This document shows, piece after piece, positions 34,981 to 51,291 of a stretch of DNA of 64,000 bases (position 1 is its first letter; each line of letters starts with the position of its first letter). Source of the DNA: Trichoplax sp. H2. Its lineage: Eukaryota; Placozoa; Uniplacotomia; Trichoplacea. The translations under genes and the position numbers were made by a program. Below the pieces are notes generated by a model. It made no database searches, had not been told where the DNA came from, and saw only the letters and a program-made list of their open reading frames with translations. Location: assembly GCA_003344405.1 (NCBI GenBank), contig NOWV01000164.1:1-64000 (forward strand). The letters are read 5' to 3'.

Positions 34981-35580
34981 CTCTATGGAGATTTCATTTT
35001 TCTTGTTTTTGTCGTCCATGACCAGGCCGGCCATTAGCATGGACTACTCAAGCAGTAAACTGCTGAAAAATACATTATCATTTCGGACAAGAAGTCCCTA
35101 GGGTGGTCGATGGTGGGGATTTGCAAACAGCCCAAGTGAAAATTTGAGACTGGAGCGACTAAGTCGGTTGGTAGACTATGCTCAATGAAGATTTTCTTCT
35201 GCTTTTTGTCGTCTATGACCAGGCCGGCCATTAGCATGGACTACTCAAGCAGTAAACTGCTGAAAAATACATTATCATTTCGGACAAGAAGTCCTTAGGG
35301 TGGTCGATGGTGGGGATTTGCAAACAGCCCAAGTGAAAATTTGAGACTGGAGCGACTAAGTCGGTTGGTAGACTATGCTCAATGAAGATTTTCTTCTGCT
35401 TTTTGTCGTCTATGACCAGGCCGGCCATTAGCATGGACTACTCAAGCTGTAAACTACCGAAAAATACTGTACACTATCATATCTGACAATAAGCCCCTAG
35501 GGTGATCTATGGTGGGGATTTGCAAACAACACAAGTGAAAATGTGGGACTGGAGCGACCAAGTGCATTGGTAAAAAGTTC
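34981..35580. repeat. 197-bp tandem repeat
   Basis: Two nearly identical 197-base copies start at GGCCGGCCATTAGCATGG (about 35026 and 35223), with a partial copy before them (from about 34985) and a more diverged third copy after them (35420-35580). Each copy carries GGCCGGCC at its left edge. The first two differ at essentially one base (CCCTAGGG versus CCTTAGGG). Because 197 is not a multiple of three, the matching 67-codon minus-strand frames in successive copies are out of phase, which argues against a repeated protein. Confidence 0.9.
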
Positions 35581-35719
35581 CCGGTATAGTAAAGTGACCA
35601 CAAAAAAGTCGACCCTTGCATTTTTTACCGATAAATGGTCGGTTGCTGTCCCTCCCTTTTTAACTTAGCGTAAGAAAAGAGAGATACTACTGTACGCTAG
35701 ACATAGAGATACATCATTT

Positions 35720-36130
35720 ATCTCCGATCTCTTTCTTCAAATGCCTTTCAGAATAGGGAGTAGTAAATAGGACAAGAAAGAGATACAGCATGACAGTCTG
35801 CAATGAAAGCGTCGACGTAGTACTGTAGTCTGTTAGTCTGCATCTACGCGTATCTTATCTCTTTCTTAAATGGCTTTCAAAATAGGGAGTATGAAAACAA
35901 GACGAGAAAGAGAGAGAGACTGCCACCGACTCTCCTTTGGCAAAAAAGACGACCTGGCTGACAGATTGAGTTGGTCATGCCTACTGAACATTGTACAGTG
36001 TTGTAGTCTGTACTGTATCGTAGAATATTAAGAACTTGAAATGGTGTATTCTCATACTAAAACCAGGCAAGAAGAGAGAGACGGGTAGCAACTTTCTTGG
36101 CCAAAAATGGGCAGCCTGACTCTTGAGCTG
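35720..36130. repeat. Degenerate repeat with GAGAGA-rich segments
   Basis: Three loosely related copies near 35725, 35850 and 36025 share 'ctctttctt.aaatg.ctttca.aatagggagta' and 'acaagaaagagaga'. Alternation of CTCTTT and AAAGAGA runs makes the segment partly self-complementary. No coding frame. Confidence 0.5.
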
Positions 36131-37510
36131 GCCATTTCAGTTGTACACTACATCAGTACTCTAGATGCCTACAACTACTCAATGAGTAGTGGCCGGTGTA
36201 CTGCACCATGAAACAAAACATTAGCTACAGTTGACGATTAAATATACAGTAGAAGGAGCCACCAAGTTGGTTATGCTTCTAGGCTACTACTGCAACTGCA
36301 ATCACTTTCATATTGTAGTGGAAGTTATCGAGATAGAAGAAAACTTTCTTCCTGTATATCTGTCACAACACTAGCGTAGTTCCGTGCAAGATTGCAGAAA
36401 TAAACTGGACCCCGCATCGTTTCGTATATCCATCATCGATCTCACTCATCAATTCACCATGACCCTCCATAACAGATATTAATACAAGTCAGTACCTAGG
36501 TTAATTGCTAACCTCGTCTATGACTTACTGACATGAAAGCAACTGTATTACTATTGATTATATTATGCTGTACAAGTAATCACTTACTTCAGAAATTCGC
36601 TTTAACTGCAGATTGCCGTTTGAAACGCAAGTCTTCAATCAACTTACAATTTGATTGGAAAGAGTGATGCAAGTGCACAATCAATAGGATCAGTTGTTAT
36701 GACAGATCAAAAAAAGCGATAAAATCGGCCCATTAGCATCAACCATAACGCTATAATCAAACTTCAAACGTGACCTAGTTCACTTTCACAATCGACGATA
36801 TAGAACAAATCGACCATGCCAATTCGTATTTCACAATGCAATAATATCACTTTATTTTCCTAAAATACAGTCGATGCGGATAGGTAGGATGAAATGATTT
36901 TAGTTAATTATATCCAGTGGCCTAATAAAGCATACTTTCAGTACTATAGAACTGGCCCATTCAATAGCGGATTAATATTAGATTCAAAAATAGCAAAAGT
37001 TGTCATAGTAAATGGTCAATTGCATAAAATACTGTTAAATTAGAGCAAAAAAATTTCTCGATAATAATGACCATCTATCAAACAAGTGATAATTGTGTAA
37101 ATGGTTATATTATATCATTATATAACGCTAACAACAGCCTAGACTGCTTCTTCGGACTGCAATATTCCATGGCAAATGGTGATCAATTCAGTGATTCCAT
37201 TATAATTAGTTATCAAAAGACAACGTCATAACCATAAAAACACTATTAATTACAGAAAGAAAATTTCATAGCAAAAAGCACAAAAAGAGAGATAACGATG
37301 TGAAAAGTCATGTTGTTAAGCATATTAAATGCTTACAACCGCCAAGCTTATTCAATGCATTTCCGAAAATGACCTATTCAAAATATTGTAATATTTCAGA
37401 GTCAACAATAATCATTGCATTAGAATGCTTTGACTTGCCATAATACAGTCAACTTTTTCAATCATTATCATCTACGGTGCTCGTATTACAATGCAAAAAT
37501 GCGTCTAATT
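36131..37510. other. TMEM245 3' flank
   Basis: AT-rich noncoding DNA downstream of the TMEM245 stop codon (37511-37513, minus strand). No gene or array seen; the 3' UTR should be at its right end. Confidence 0.45.
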
Positions 37511-41971
<4,461 letters not shown>

Positions 41972-42230
41972 AACCCAATTGCAAAGCGCTCTACTGCAAA
42001 GTTATATTAAATCAACAGAGACGTGGATCGATTCAACTTGTACACTTTGCCATTCCTTAATGAAAGTCGAATAACGTAACACCAATACAGTCTGTGCAAT
42101 CCTGCAATCCAAATAGAGTGATGAAGCAAGCCTAGAATATTTACATGGATGGCATGAACATGGTTGTCTAATCCAGGTCCAACTCTAGTGGGTTGCTACA
42201 TTGATTCAAAACAGTAAGACTGGATCAACA
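41972..42230. promoter_or_regulatory. TMEM245 upstream region
   Basis: About 260 bases between the TMEM245 start and the next open frame upstream on the same strand. The TMEM245 promoter or 5' UTR should be here; no specific element is claimed. Confidence 0.3.
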
Positions 42231-42548
42231 TCACCCACGAAATATCCTATTGACTAAAATGGTTCCGCTAACTTGTATCGATTGTCCAGTAGTAGCAAGG
42301 ACCAAAAACCTTGTTTCTGTTTCTTTTTGGCCACAGTGGAAGACTGAGAGAATGGTAAATTCACTTTTGCGTTTTTGTTTGTTTGGCTTTGATGATGGAG
42401 AGTTTAAATCAGGTTGAAGACGATGACTAGACTGGATCATCAGCGACTTTAAGCGTTCTACTAAAGACTCTCGACAAGGTTCTGGAGCCTTGCAAGGAAG
42501 GTTGTCCAGGTCTCCAGAAGGGCGAAATCTGCAAGCGGTGCATACCAT
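42231..42548 (-). CDS. Possible 105-residue protein, unknown
   Basis: An ATG-initiated minus-strand frame (ATG at 42546-42548) runs 105 codons. It is Ser/Pro/Lys-rich in the middle (LNSPSSKPNKQKRKSEF) with five Cys, four of them in the first third, and a hydrophobic C-terminal third. No motif is recognised. It lies just upstream of TMEM245 on the same strand and could be a 5' UTR frame, an exon of a small gene, or chance. The length is unusual for chance in AT-rich DNA, but there is no homology to support it. Confidence 0.25.
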   Translation of the reverse strand: MVCTACRFRPSGDLDNLPCKAPEPCRESLVERLKSLMIQSSHRLQPDLNSPSSKPNKQKRKSEFTILSVFHCGQKETETRFLVLATTGQSIQVSGTILVNRIFRG

Positions 42549-42771
42549 ACAGTGGTATAGAGTCTTCAGTCGTGTACGATACAGTAGAGTTTATGGTTGT
42601 TCAAAATAAATGGAGGATCTATGGCCTCAGGGTAATATTGTTGCACCATTTGAAGTAGGATTATTAATTGGGGTTATGGTTGTGCTCTCCCAAATTAAAC
42701 GATAGTTTATACTGAAATTTCTAATTTTGTGGACTGGATTCAACATCATGTTGAATAAAAGGCATCTGTAC

Positions 42772-42873
42772 AGAATCGCACAAACAGAATTAAAACGATA
42801 TCACCCTCTTCAATAATTCAATCCGTTTGTGCGATTCTATATAAATTTATTGAAGAGGATGATATCTTTTTAA
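42772..42873. repeat. Interlocked inverted repeats (a-b-a'-b')
   Basis: Two inverted repeats overlap in pseudoknot order. Arm a is 42772-42785 (AGAATCGCACAAAC); its perfect 14-base complement a' is 42825-42838. Arm b is 42790-42816 (core GATATCACCCTCTTCAATAA); its complement b' is 42847-42873, 25 of 27 positions matching. A simple inverted duplication would give the nested order a-b-b'-a', so this arrangement needs a different origin or a fold in which only one hairpin forms at a time. It lies in the TMEM245-SLCO intergenic region. At the core mismatch the + strand gives C opposite A, while the minus strand gives a G-U wobble. Confidence 0.85.
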
Positions 42874-43059
42874 CCCTATTTCTTCTTGGCCAATTGATTG
42901 CTGAAGTATCAATTTAAAGATTGAATCTTTGATTACCTTGGAGTAGAGACTACTCAACTCAAAATTTTCTCCTTTTCCTCACTGCTCGTTGTCGAAACTG
43001 CGGTTTTTCCATGATGTTCCTTGGGGAAATTTTGGGTGAAGTAGCTTACCTCCTTCGAG

Positions 43060-43590
43060 TAAGCTTTCAATACATTTTAAAGTGTTTGAGAATGAGTAGA
43101 ATAAATAAATCGTTTTTGAAAATAGAACCCATGATAATATTGTTTCAGTCCTGTCTCTTTAGGCACTAGATTGCTACAGTATAAATTAGAAGATGGAATC
43201 CATGATAGCTATCGAATAACCTTTTAATGCATTTTTAAAATGTTTGTGAATGAGTATAGTACAAGTATAGAATAAATAAATTGTTTTAAGTATAGAACCC
43301 ATGATCATATCGTTTAGCGCTGTTTCTTTGGGTAATTGATTGCCATCGAATAAACTTTTAATGCATTTTTAAAGTGTTTGAGAATGAGTAGAACAAATAA
43401 TTCGTTTTTAAAATAGAACCCATGATGATATTGTTTTAGCCCTGTCTCTTTGGGCTATTGATTGCTAAAGTATGAATTTGAAGATGGAATCCATGATTGC
43501 TATCGAATAACCTTTTAATGCATTTTTAAAGTCGTTGGGAATGAATAAAACAAATAAATCGTTTAAAACTAGAACCCATGACTTTGATTC
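43060..43590. repeat. Tandem repeat, four copies of about 130-157 bp
   Basis: Four diverged head-to-tail copies begin near 43070, 43220, 43353 and 43510. Each has 'ttttaatgcatttttaaagtgtttg.gaatgagta', 'aataaat.gtttt', and 'atagaacccatgat'; most also carry 'cctgtctctttgggc' and 'gaagatggaatccatgat'. The second copy lacks the last segment, accounting for the shorter spacing. Not coding. Confidence 0.85.
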
Positions 43591-45900
43591 TAATCTGACC
43601 GTCAATGGTAGCTAAATAGGCTAAGATGGACTAACAAATCATAGCCATGAAAATTAAAGCTAACCAAGATGAATCACAATTGAATTCATTTTGTCATCGT
43701 CTACATGCTAAGAATTATTTCAAAGTCATGGTTGATTGTCCAAAATTTCTCACATCGAAATGGTTCAATGGATCATCCTATCTGATTTTAGAATGATAAT
43801 CCTATCATAGCGCATTAAATGCAGAGTGAATACTATCCAGATCAAATTTTATTGTTAAGAAACCACAAGTTACTCTATCACCATTGAAATTATAATTTCT
43901 TGCTAGTACACGTTCAAAAACAAAACATTATATCGGAGAGATATCCAAGAATTTATTATCATTCACTCCGTAGTAATTCCATTTCCCAAGCTAAGTAACA
44001 CAACGTGTAATATTCTACGCGTAATAAATGCACTGACAGCATAGGAGCTTCTAACGTTCATTGGACCTAATTGCAGGTAATATCTAATCTAGTTTTGATC
44101 GATCTCCTCGTAAGAATGATCAAGATTACTATATTTCTCTGTATCTTGTCATAGCAGTGATGCCATGACAAGTTTCTTGTGGTCTACTTTAAAGTCTTAT
44201 GCGATGAAATTTAGCTTGTATCCCGCTGGAAGCTTTCAAACTGCAATACTAACTAGTCCTAAATTAAGCACCAAAATAAGATGATTATCTTGATGACATT
44301 GTAAAACATTCAACTAGAAAGCGTAGTCAGAAATCGGATTCTTGCACTAGTTCATCATTCGTATAATATTAAGTTACACTATATCCAAAATTTCACTGAT
44401 AAAAACTTGAAGAACGAGTTGATAAAATGTTATTCTAAAAGTAAAGAGTAAAAGACCTTATAACTTGCATGAGTTTGTTCATTTTAAGGTATACCAATGC
44501 CAATGTCTATGCATACTAGTATATCATTTGCTGTTTGTCAATTTCTTTATTAAAGGCAGCACTACGTACAGTATATTAAATTCGACGCATGGATTATAAA
44601 ATCCCCTCCTGTTGGTGTCAAAAATCATACATAGATTTAAATAAGATCAATTGAAACAATAAATAAAACAACCTTTAAAAGTTATGAGTGAAACAGGATC
44701 GTTAATTAATATTAACAATAAGAAAACCAAGATTGGATGAAATGCTTACTTAAACCAAGATTGGATGAAATGCTTACTTACAGTAAAGAAATTTTATCTA
44801 CGGAAATCACATTTGCTTTTAAGAGTTGATATAAAAATATTTACTATAGGATCTTTTATTACACAGGGACAACAGAACATTACTGTAGCATGAACAATTG
44901 CTGCTGTACATCTAGATATTCATGAATATTGACCAAATCAATTCAATTATACTTTCGACCATCGAGAGGTAAAAATTCTATGATATAGACCGATTTTCGT
45001 CATCATGACCTCGAGAATGTGCAACAACAGGGCCGCAGATACTCAACGGAGATGGTATAATTGTTTGTAAGAAGTGCTCCTCCGTTTAAGTATTTCTAGA
45101 ACTTTTGTCAAATTGTTCAATTTATATCAAAATTCGACGATTGAGCACTGTTAGAGTGATCCAAATAGTAACACAATAATCCATATTCGAGGGAGATACA
45201 ATCATTTATTCTATTCGGCATCCTAAAAGCTTTGTTGATGGGATGTATTCTATTCAGTTCGGATTATAATTCTACTTTACCTTAACGAAATGGAATAAAA
45301 TAACACAGCTATTAGTTTAAACTAAACTTCAGAGGATGCAAAGCATGAAGTAATGGATTAATCGATTTGGCTACAGCAGTTTATCCAGATATATAGAGTT
45401 AGCAACCGGTATATGAAGGTCTAAGATGGCTCATGAACAGTAACTTGTACTGATATAGCTGTTTGCTAGCGACTGTAGTAATGGAGTATGCCATTCCATT
45501 GCATGACAATTTCAGTACCAAATAGCACGAGTTGTAGTGTATTAACGACTATATCATTCGCCAATGATATTTTAAAATTCTATTGGCAGTTTATAAAGAG
45601 TTTAATTCAAATATTGGCCAGTCGCAATACACCATTTCATTCAGCTGAGGATTAAAGGTTGTTTGTTGTAGACTATCTATTACTGGGAAATCTTTGTAAC
45701 TGAACTTGGAACAGATTGATTTAATCTAGAAGTTACTTGAGTCTGTCGGTTTTGGAGGCTTTCATGACGGTATATCTTTCGCTAGGTGTGGCAAATCAGG
45801 TAAAGATAGTTACAGTACGTGCTCTAGAGACCATTAAGACTCTCTAAGGGTCTCTAATGTGCTCTGGTTCTGATTAGTAAAGTACAGTCATTAATGATTG
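43591..45900. other. Noncoding stretch with a 28-bp duplication
   Basis: No supported gene. A perfect 28-base direct duplication (AAACCAAGATTGGATGAAATG followed by CTTACTT) occupies 44724-44751 and 44752-44779. The rest is AT-rich with nothing else I can name. Confidence 0.6.
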
Positions 45901-45929
45901 AATTTTAGTCTTAAAAGCTATTAAAGCAA

Positions 45930-46430
45930 TGACTGTAATTACCAAATAGTAATTCTATTTGTTTGGCAGAGAGTAAAATTAATTTGAAAGTTTTCTACTT
46001 TGGTAAAAAGTAGACGAGAAAATATTGGTAACTACAGTCTTTACTACAAAAACTTTTCCGATCCAAATTTATCCAAATTTGCATACTGTTCATTTGGCTG
46101 ATAATAAAATTAATTAACTTGAAAGCTGTCTACTTTGCGAGAAAACATTGCGTTATTCATTATTGGTAACTACACTGATTATTACAATCACTTTTCAGAG
46201 CAAAATTTATCCAAATCGGCATATTATTCATTTGGTTGAGAATAAAAGTAACTTGAAAGCTGTCTACTTGACAGGAAAATATTGCGCTATTCTTTCTAGC
46301 TATGGTGATTTATTACAATCACTTTTCAGACCAAAATTTATCCAAATTGGAATACTATTCCTTTGGCTGAGGATGAAATTAACTGGAAGGTTGTCTACTT
46401 TGGTAAAAAGTAGAAGACAAAACATAGCGC
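45930..46430. repeat. Tandem repeat, unit about 130 bp, about four copies
   Basis: Copies beginning near 45930, 46065, 46195 and 46325 share 'ttcatttggctgagaataaaattaacttgaaagctgtctacttt', 'gaaaatattg' and 'tattacaatcacttttcagaccaaaatttatccaaattgg.ata'. The open frame at 46148-46474 runs through the repeat and is explained by it. Confidence 0.75.
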
Positions 46431-48422
46431 TATGCTTAAAGAAGAACAAACAGGAAGGTGTTAACTCCAGTTGAATCTATCGCTGTCAAATCTAATTCTA
46501 AATTAGGGGTATTGCCAAGTGTCGTTGAGAGATTGCTTGGTTTTACAGTAAGTTTTACTAGCACACTATGCAACTATCTTTTATTTACATTTTCTGCTAG
46601 AAATTATCGCTATGCAACAAATATCATAGATTAGGAACGCTTAGTTTTATAAGAAATAATTATTGATAAGGTGATGTTGAGTAAGGCTTCTTGATTTTAA
46701 ACAAATGTATTAAAGTCAAGTGGAAATCATAATTAGCTGGTGAACGACTAAAAAAAACTAGATCATTCTTTTATAAACCAAAATATTTGTACTGTAGTCG
46801 GCTGGAATTGCATTTCAAGAATTTATGGTAGATGGTTATCATGTACAAGCATTCTAGCCAATTTAATGATAGACACAAGCGTAGATGCAGTGAAGCTAAT
46901 TATACGCTTTTGCAACACTTCTGAAATCGATGGATTACTTTCCTTACTTCATCAAACTTGATGAACCTTGTTTTAACGCTACTCGTACATTGTAACATAA
47001 CCCAAAGTGATCTACATTAGCATTTTATTCAAACTAAAACCTAGACACAAAGTGTAGAGATGCATCTCATATTGGATTACATTGATAGCTATATTTGATA
47101 TCATTCGATTTCAAAGATTTGATACTCGTATTATTAGCCAGTTTGCTATCGCATGATAATAGATCGATGCGACTTGATATCCTGTCATTGTGAAGACACC
47201 GGATACCTTCAAATGATGATGTTGGACATCAATAGAAGATTAACGATATATTTTAGGTAGATTGAATTATACGGTAAAACATAGTGATGGTCTAAGGAAG
47301 CATCTTCTGTTTCATAACTTAAGTTTGATATTAGGCAACTTAGTTACAGTAAATAGATTAAACGAATTGTACAAGAACTGATGAGATGAGCTTAGAGGAT
47401 ATTAAAATTCACTTCTTTTGATCTCAGGATACATTAGATTAGGCTCTTCCCCTGATTCATTTTTTGCCCTACTATCCTTAAAGTCTGCTGAAAAAGCCTT
47501 TTTTTTTCCAAATTCTATCAGCTAGAGACAATTACTATGTGTGATAATTAGATTTAGATTAGATATACTTTTATAACAATGAATCCATTTCTAGACAATT
47601 GTTGCCTTTCTATTAAATAAGCAATCAAGCCATTAACGATAATGATTTAGCGATCAATCCTTGGACCAAGGATTATTTCAAAGGTTAAGGATAACTAAAA
47701 CCAAGGACGAACGCTAGTTTGATCTACGTGCAATCAGTACTGTACTATGCAATCGCGATATTTCTGTCCTTAACTACGTAACCAATATCGTCGACGACTT
47801 CAACTTAAAATGAAAGATGAATGCTAGTGAATGTTTGATAGTATATTAAGAGGAAATATCACCGAAACATCAGTTTAATAATATAAACTGTGGATGATAA
47901 CATAAATAAGTATGATGGTAACGTAAAGTAAGAGTTGCTCCAATTTTAAACGCAGGCAGCCTTCCCTTGAAGCAATCCGTGACAATTAGCAATCAACTTA
48001 GGGACTTGTCTAATCAAAACCAAAAGCAAAATATCATTTTAAAGCTTCAAGACAGTATAAAACTAAGCCTCAATGGACGATTTATTCACTCATTTATTGC
48101 GGTAATAGATTGTATGTTAATCATTTGTCACGTAACAGTGCAATATAGATTATTGATTCCGGCTTTGTGACGATTAATTTATTGATTTGATAGATTAGAT
48201 CTTGTCTTGCTCTTATTCTTCCTACTAGGCACGTGATTTTTTTTCACGCTATGGTTCAAATGGCGCTATAAGGCAATGATTGTTGTTTAATTGTCTTGTA
48301 AATTAGAATTGGGCTCATTGAGTTGGCAAAAAGGACGATTGGATCCGACTACAAATAAAAATTATTTGTCAACAATTTTCATAGCACTCTCTTGCCTCAT
48401 CTTACAGGAGGGCCTGAAAGCG
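46431..48422. promoter_or_regulatory. SLCO upstream region
   Basis: About 2 kb left of the SLCO start codon with no supported gene. A 5' UTR exon probably begins after the acceptor TCTTACAG at 48400-48407, sixteen bases before the ATG. An E-box-like CACGTG lies at 48231-48236. Open frames upstream rely on TTG starts and are not accepted. Confidence 0.35.
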
Positions 48423-51291
48423 ATGTTTAAAAGTAAATATTTACCGACAACTTCATCCAATTCATCCCGTGGTGGTATTTCTACAGCAATGGAGCAAAGG
48501 GATGAAATTGATGAAATGGAGGAATCAACCATGTACCGCTATGGGCTGGGTCCATTTCAACCTCAATGCCTTCAAATTCTTAATCATCGATGGTGGCTAA
48601 TTACAGTCATTTGCTTGTATATCATCTTTGCCGGAATGCTAATGACTGGATTTTCTGCGGTAACAGTAACATCATTAGAGAAACGCTATGAGTTGAGAAG
48701 CACTGAAACAGGAGCGCTGCCTTCCGCTGGCGAAATTGCCAGCGCCATCATTGGTATATTAGCAAGTTATTTCGCTGGTCGACATCATAAAGGAAGATAT
48801 TTAAGTGTAGGTGCGATCGTTTTGGCGTTAGGGGCTTTGATGTATTCATTGCCTCATTTCGTCACGGATCCATACACCGTGGTCAGTTCTTCCACCAATT
48901 ATAGCGATTTATGTCTAGAAACGCAATCCACACCATCCAATCTATGCGATAAAGAATTTCATCATGGCGGACAATCAAACATTCGCTATTTCTTTTACAT
49001 GTTTCTAGTAGCACAATTACTGATGGGAGCAGGGAATAATTTAATCTGGAATGTTGGTACGGCTTATATCGATGAAAATGTTCATCCCGTTTCTTCGCCG
49101 TTATACATCGCCGTTACTTATACCGTTAGTGTTGTCGGACCTGCTGCGGGTTATATTTTAGGAGGGATCTTTTTAAATCGGTACATTAATTGGCCAGAAG
49201 CACCACCACCAGGTACAGTTTCTTGCCTCATTGAATTGTTAAATGATCTGTTTAAGCCATCATTTATTTTATTACTTCATTATTAAGTTCAAAGACAATT
49301 TGCAATGATATTATGGAACTCTTTAAATCCCTATTGCTATATTAAGGTTTAACACCCTATGATGCACGATGGATTGGTGCTTGGTGGCTTTGTTTTATCG
49401 TCTCTGCTGCTTCTTTAGGATTCATTGCCGTACCTCTTTTTGGATTTCCACGAAAATTGCCGGGATATGAAAAGCACAAGCGGCTTCGCGAAGAGATGGC
49501 CAATAGTAATGGCCATCGTGATTATGGCATTAACCTGAAAGATTTTATTAAAGCTAGCCAAGAATTATTTCGAAATAAAGCGTTTGTCTTCCTAACATGC
49601 GCTGGAATATTAGAGTATCTCGCTACTATAGGAATCAGTTGGTTTTTTCCTAAAATTTTAGAGACACAATTTCGTTTACCTTCTTATGTAGCTAGCTTTA
49701 CTGTAGGCCTCATCACTGTACCAGGAGGGTGCGTCGGTATGATTTTGGTAAGCTAGATCAATTGTAATACTCCCCATAGAGATGCTCGAAAGATGAAATT
49801 GAGTGTAGTTCATTCAGTTTCGATAGCCACAATTATTTCAAATTAATTCGTGCTATTTTCACTTTTCCTTAGGGTGGTATGCTTGTAAGAATTTTTAGAA
49901 TGAATGGTCGTAAAGCAGCTAAGTTGGCTTGTATTCTTGGTTTTGTTGATTGTGCTCTATCAGCAGTTTTCTTACTTGGCTGTGATAGTCTTCCATTTGC
50001 TGGAGTTAATGCTCCATATACTAGTCATTCATTAACATCGTAAGTAAAAACTTGACTCTATCTTATGATCTATATTTCAATTTTTGATATTAACTTGTGT
50101 TAATAGAGTTCTCTTGACCGTAAATTAGGAATATTAGCTTCAATGAAGTCAATTTAACTGCGATTTGTAATTCAGGCTGTATGTGCAATAAGGTCGAGTA
50201 TAATGCTATTTGTGGATCAGATGGAAAAACTTATTACTCTCCATGTCATGCTGGTTGCAAGACAAGTTATTTTGATGCGGAAAATTTAACCTATGTAAGA
50301 CTTACTTACATAGAATTCTAGACGTGCAATAGTCTGTTCTCTAATCAGTATTACTAATATTGCAATAATTCATGAAATGGATATAAAGTTTAAATTGCTT
50401 TTTAGTTTCACATATAATTTTGCTAAATCAGGCTAGGTGTACGATAATTTCTATTTATGATATACGTACAGACTATTTCTCTTATCAGTGTCACTATCGT
50501 GCAATAATTTATTGAAAGGAAGCGGCATTAAAACTGCTTTTTAGTTCACTTGTGAATGACTAAATCGGAATAGGTTTATAATTTTTCATAAGTGAAAGCT
50601 ACTTATATCTGCTTCTTTTCACTCTATTAAAGGTTTATAGTAACTGTAGCTGTATCCCAAAGGCAAGCGATACCTATTCCGATTATGATGCTATTCAAGG
50701 ATCGTGCACATCAGATTGCCAAGAATTTAAACCTTTCGTTATAGGTATCAGCATTGCAATAGTTGCCGTTATGTCGAAAACTGTTCCCTCTACCGAAGCT
50801 TTACTACGGTATGTCAGGAAGACTGGAGTATGCTTATATTATTCAATGCTCTTGAAATGATTTGATAAAAAAAATAAGTGCGCACTGCGTCAAAGATACA
50901 ATTGATGTGCTAAATTAATAACATAATAATTGATGATAGATCTGTACCTGAAAATCAACGAGTTTATGCTTTGGGCGTCAGTTCAGCTATGATTCGTTTG
51001 GCTGGAAATTTACCCGGACCAATCTTAATTGGAGCATTTATCGATTATTCATGTTTACTCTGGGGCAACGAATGCGATTCCTCGTCGACTTGTTGGTTTT
51101 ATGACAGTAGAAAGATGGGAATGTACCTTTATATATCCCTAATTATGATCAAGCTTCTGTCTACTTTCTTATTTATTCTAAGTTGGAGGTATTATAGAAA
51201 AGATCAAGGTCTTTCTTCTACAGGAAGTACCCATTTACTCGATTTTAGCCATAAGAGTGAAGATATCACTCGAGGTAAGGATGCCATTTAA
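48423..51291 (+). CDS. Organic anion transporter (SLCO/OATP family)
   Basis: Six exons code for 683 residues, typical of the family: 48423-49212, 49347-49747, 49873-50039, 50129-50294, 50633-50808, 50940-51291. All introns are GT-AG and the phases close. The start is the first ATG after a probable 5' UTR acceptor. The family signature appears at about residues 272-277 (RWIGAWW, preceded by LTPYDA). About twelve hydrophobic segments are present, with the large extracellular loop in exons 3-5. That loop holds a Kazal-like cysteine pattern (CNSGCMCNKVEYNAICGSDG, then SNCSCIP and CTSDCQEF), as in animal OATPs. The last exon has VYALGVSSAMIRLAGNLPGP and a cytosolic tail. OATPs exchange amphipathic organic anions at the plasma membrane; the substrate here cannot be told. 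A single gene, transcribed away from TMEM245. Confidence 0.95.

Noticed and set aside
35034-35434. Two near-identical 67-codon minus-strand frames as a repeated protein
   Set aside because: They are copies of the 197-bp repeat, out of phase with each other, and have no homology or splice signals.
46148-46474. 108-codon open frame
   Set aside because: It runs through a tandem repeat and repeats the same phrase; no splice or homology support.
48291-48422. Upstream extension of the SLCO protein
   Set aside because: It depends on a TTG start and contains a probable splice acceptor (TCTTACAG) just before the real ATG at 48423.
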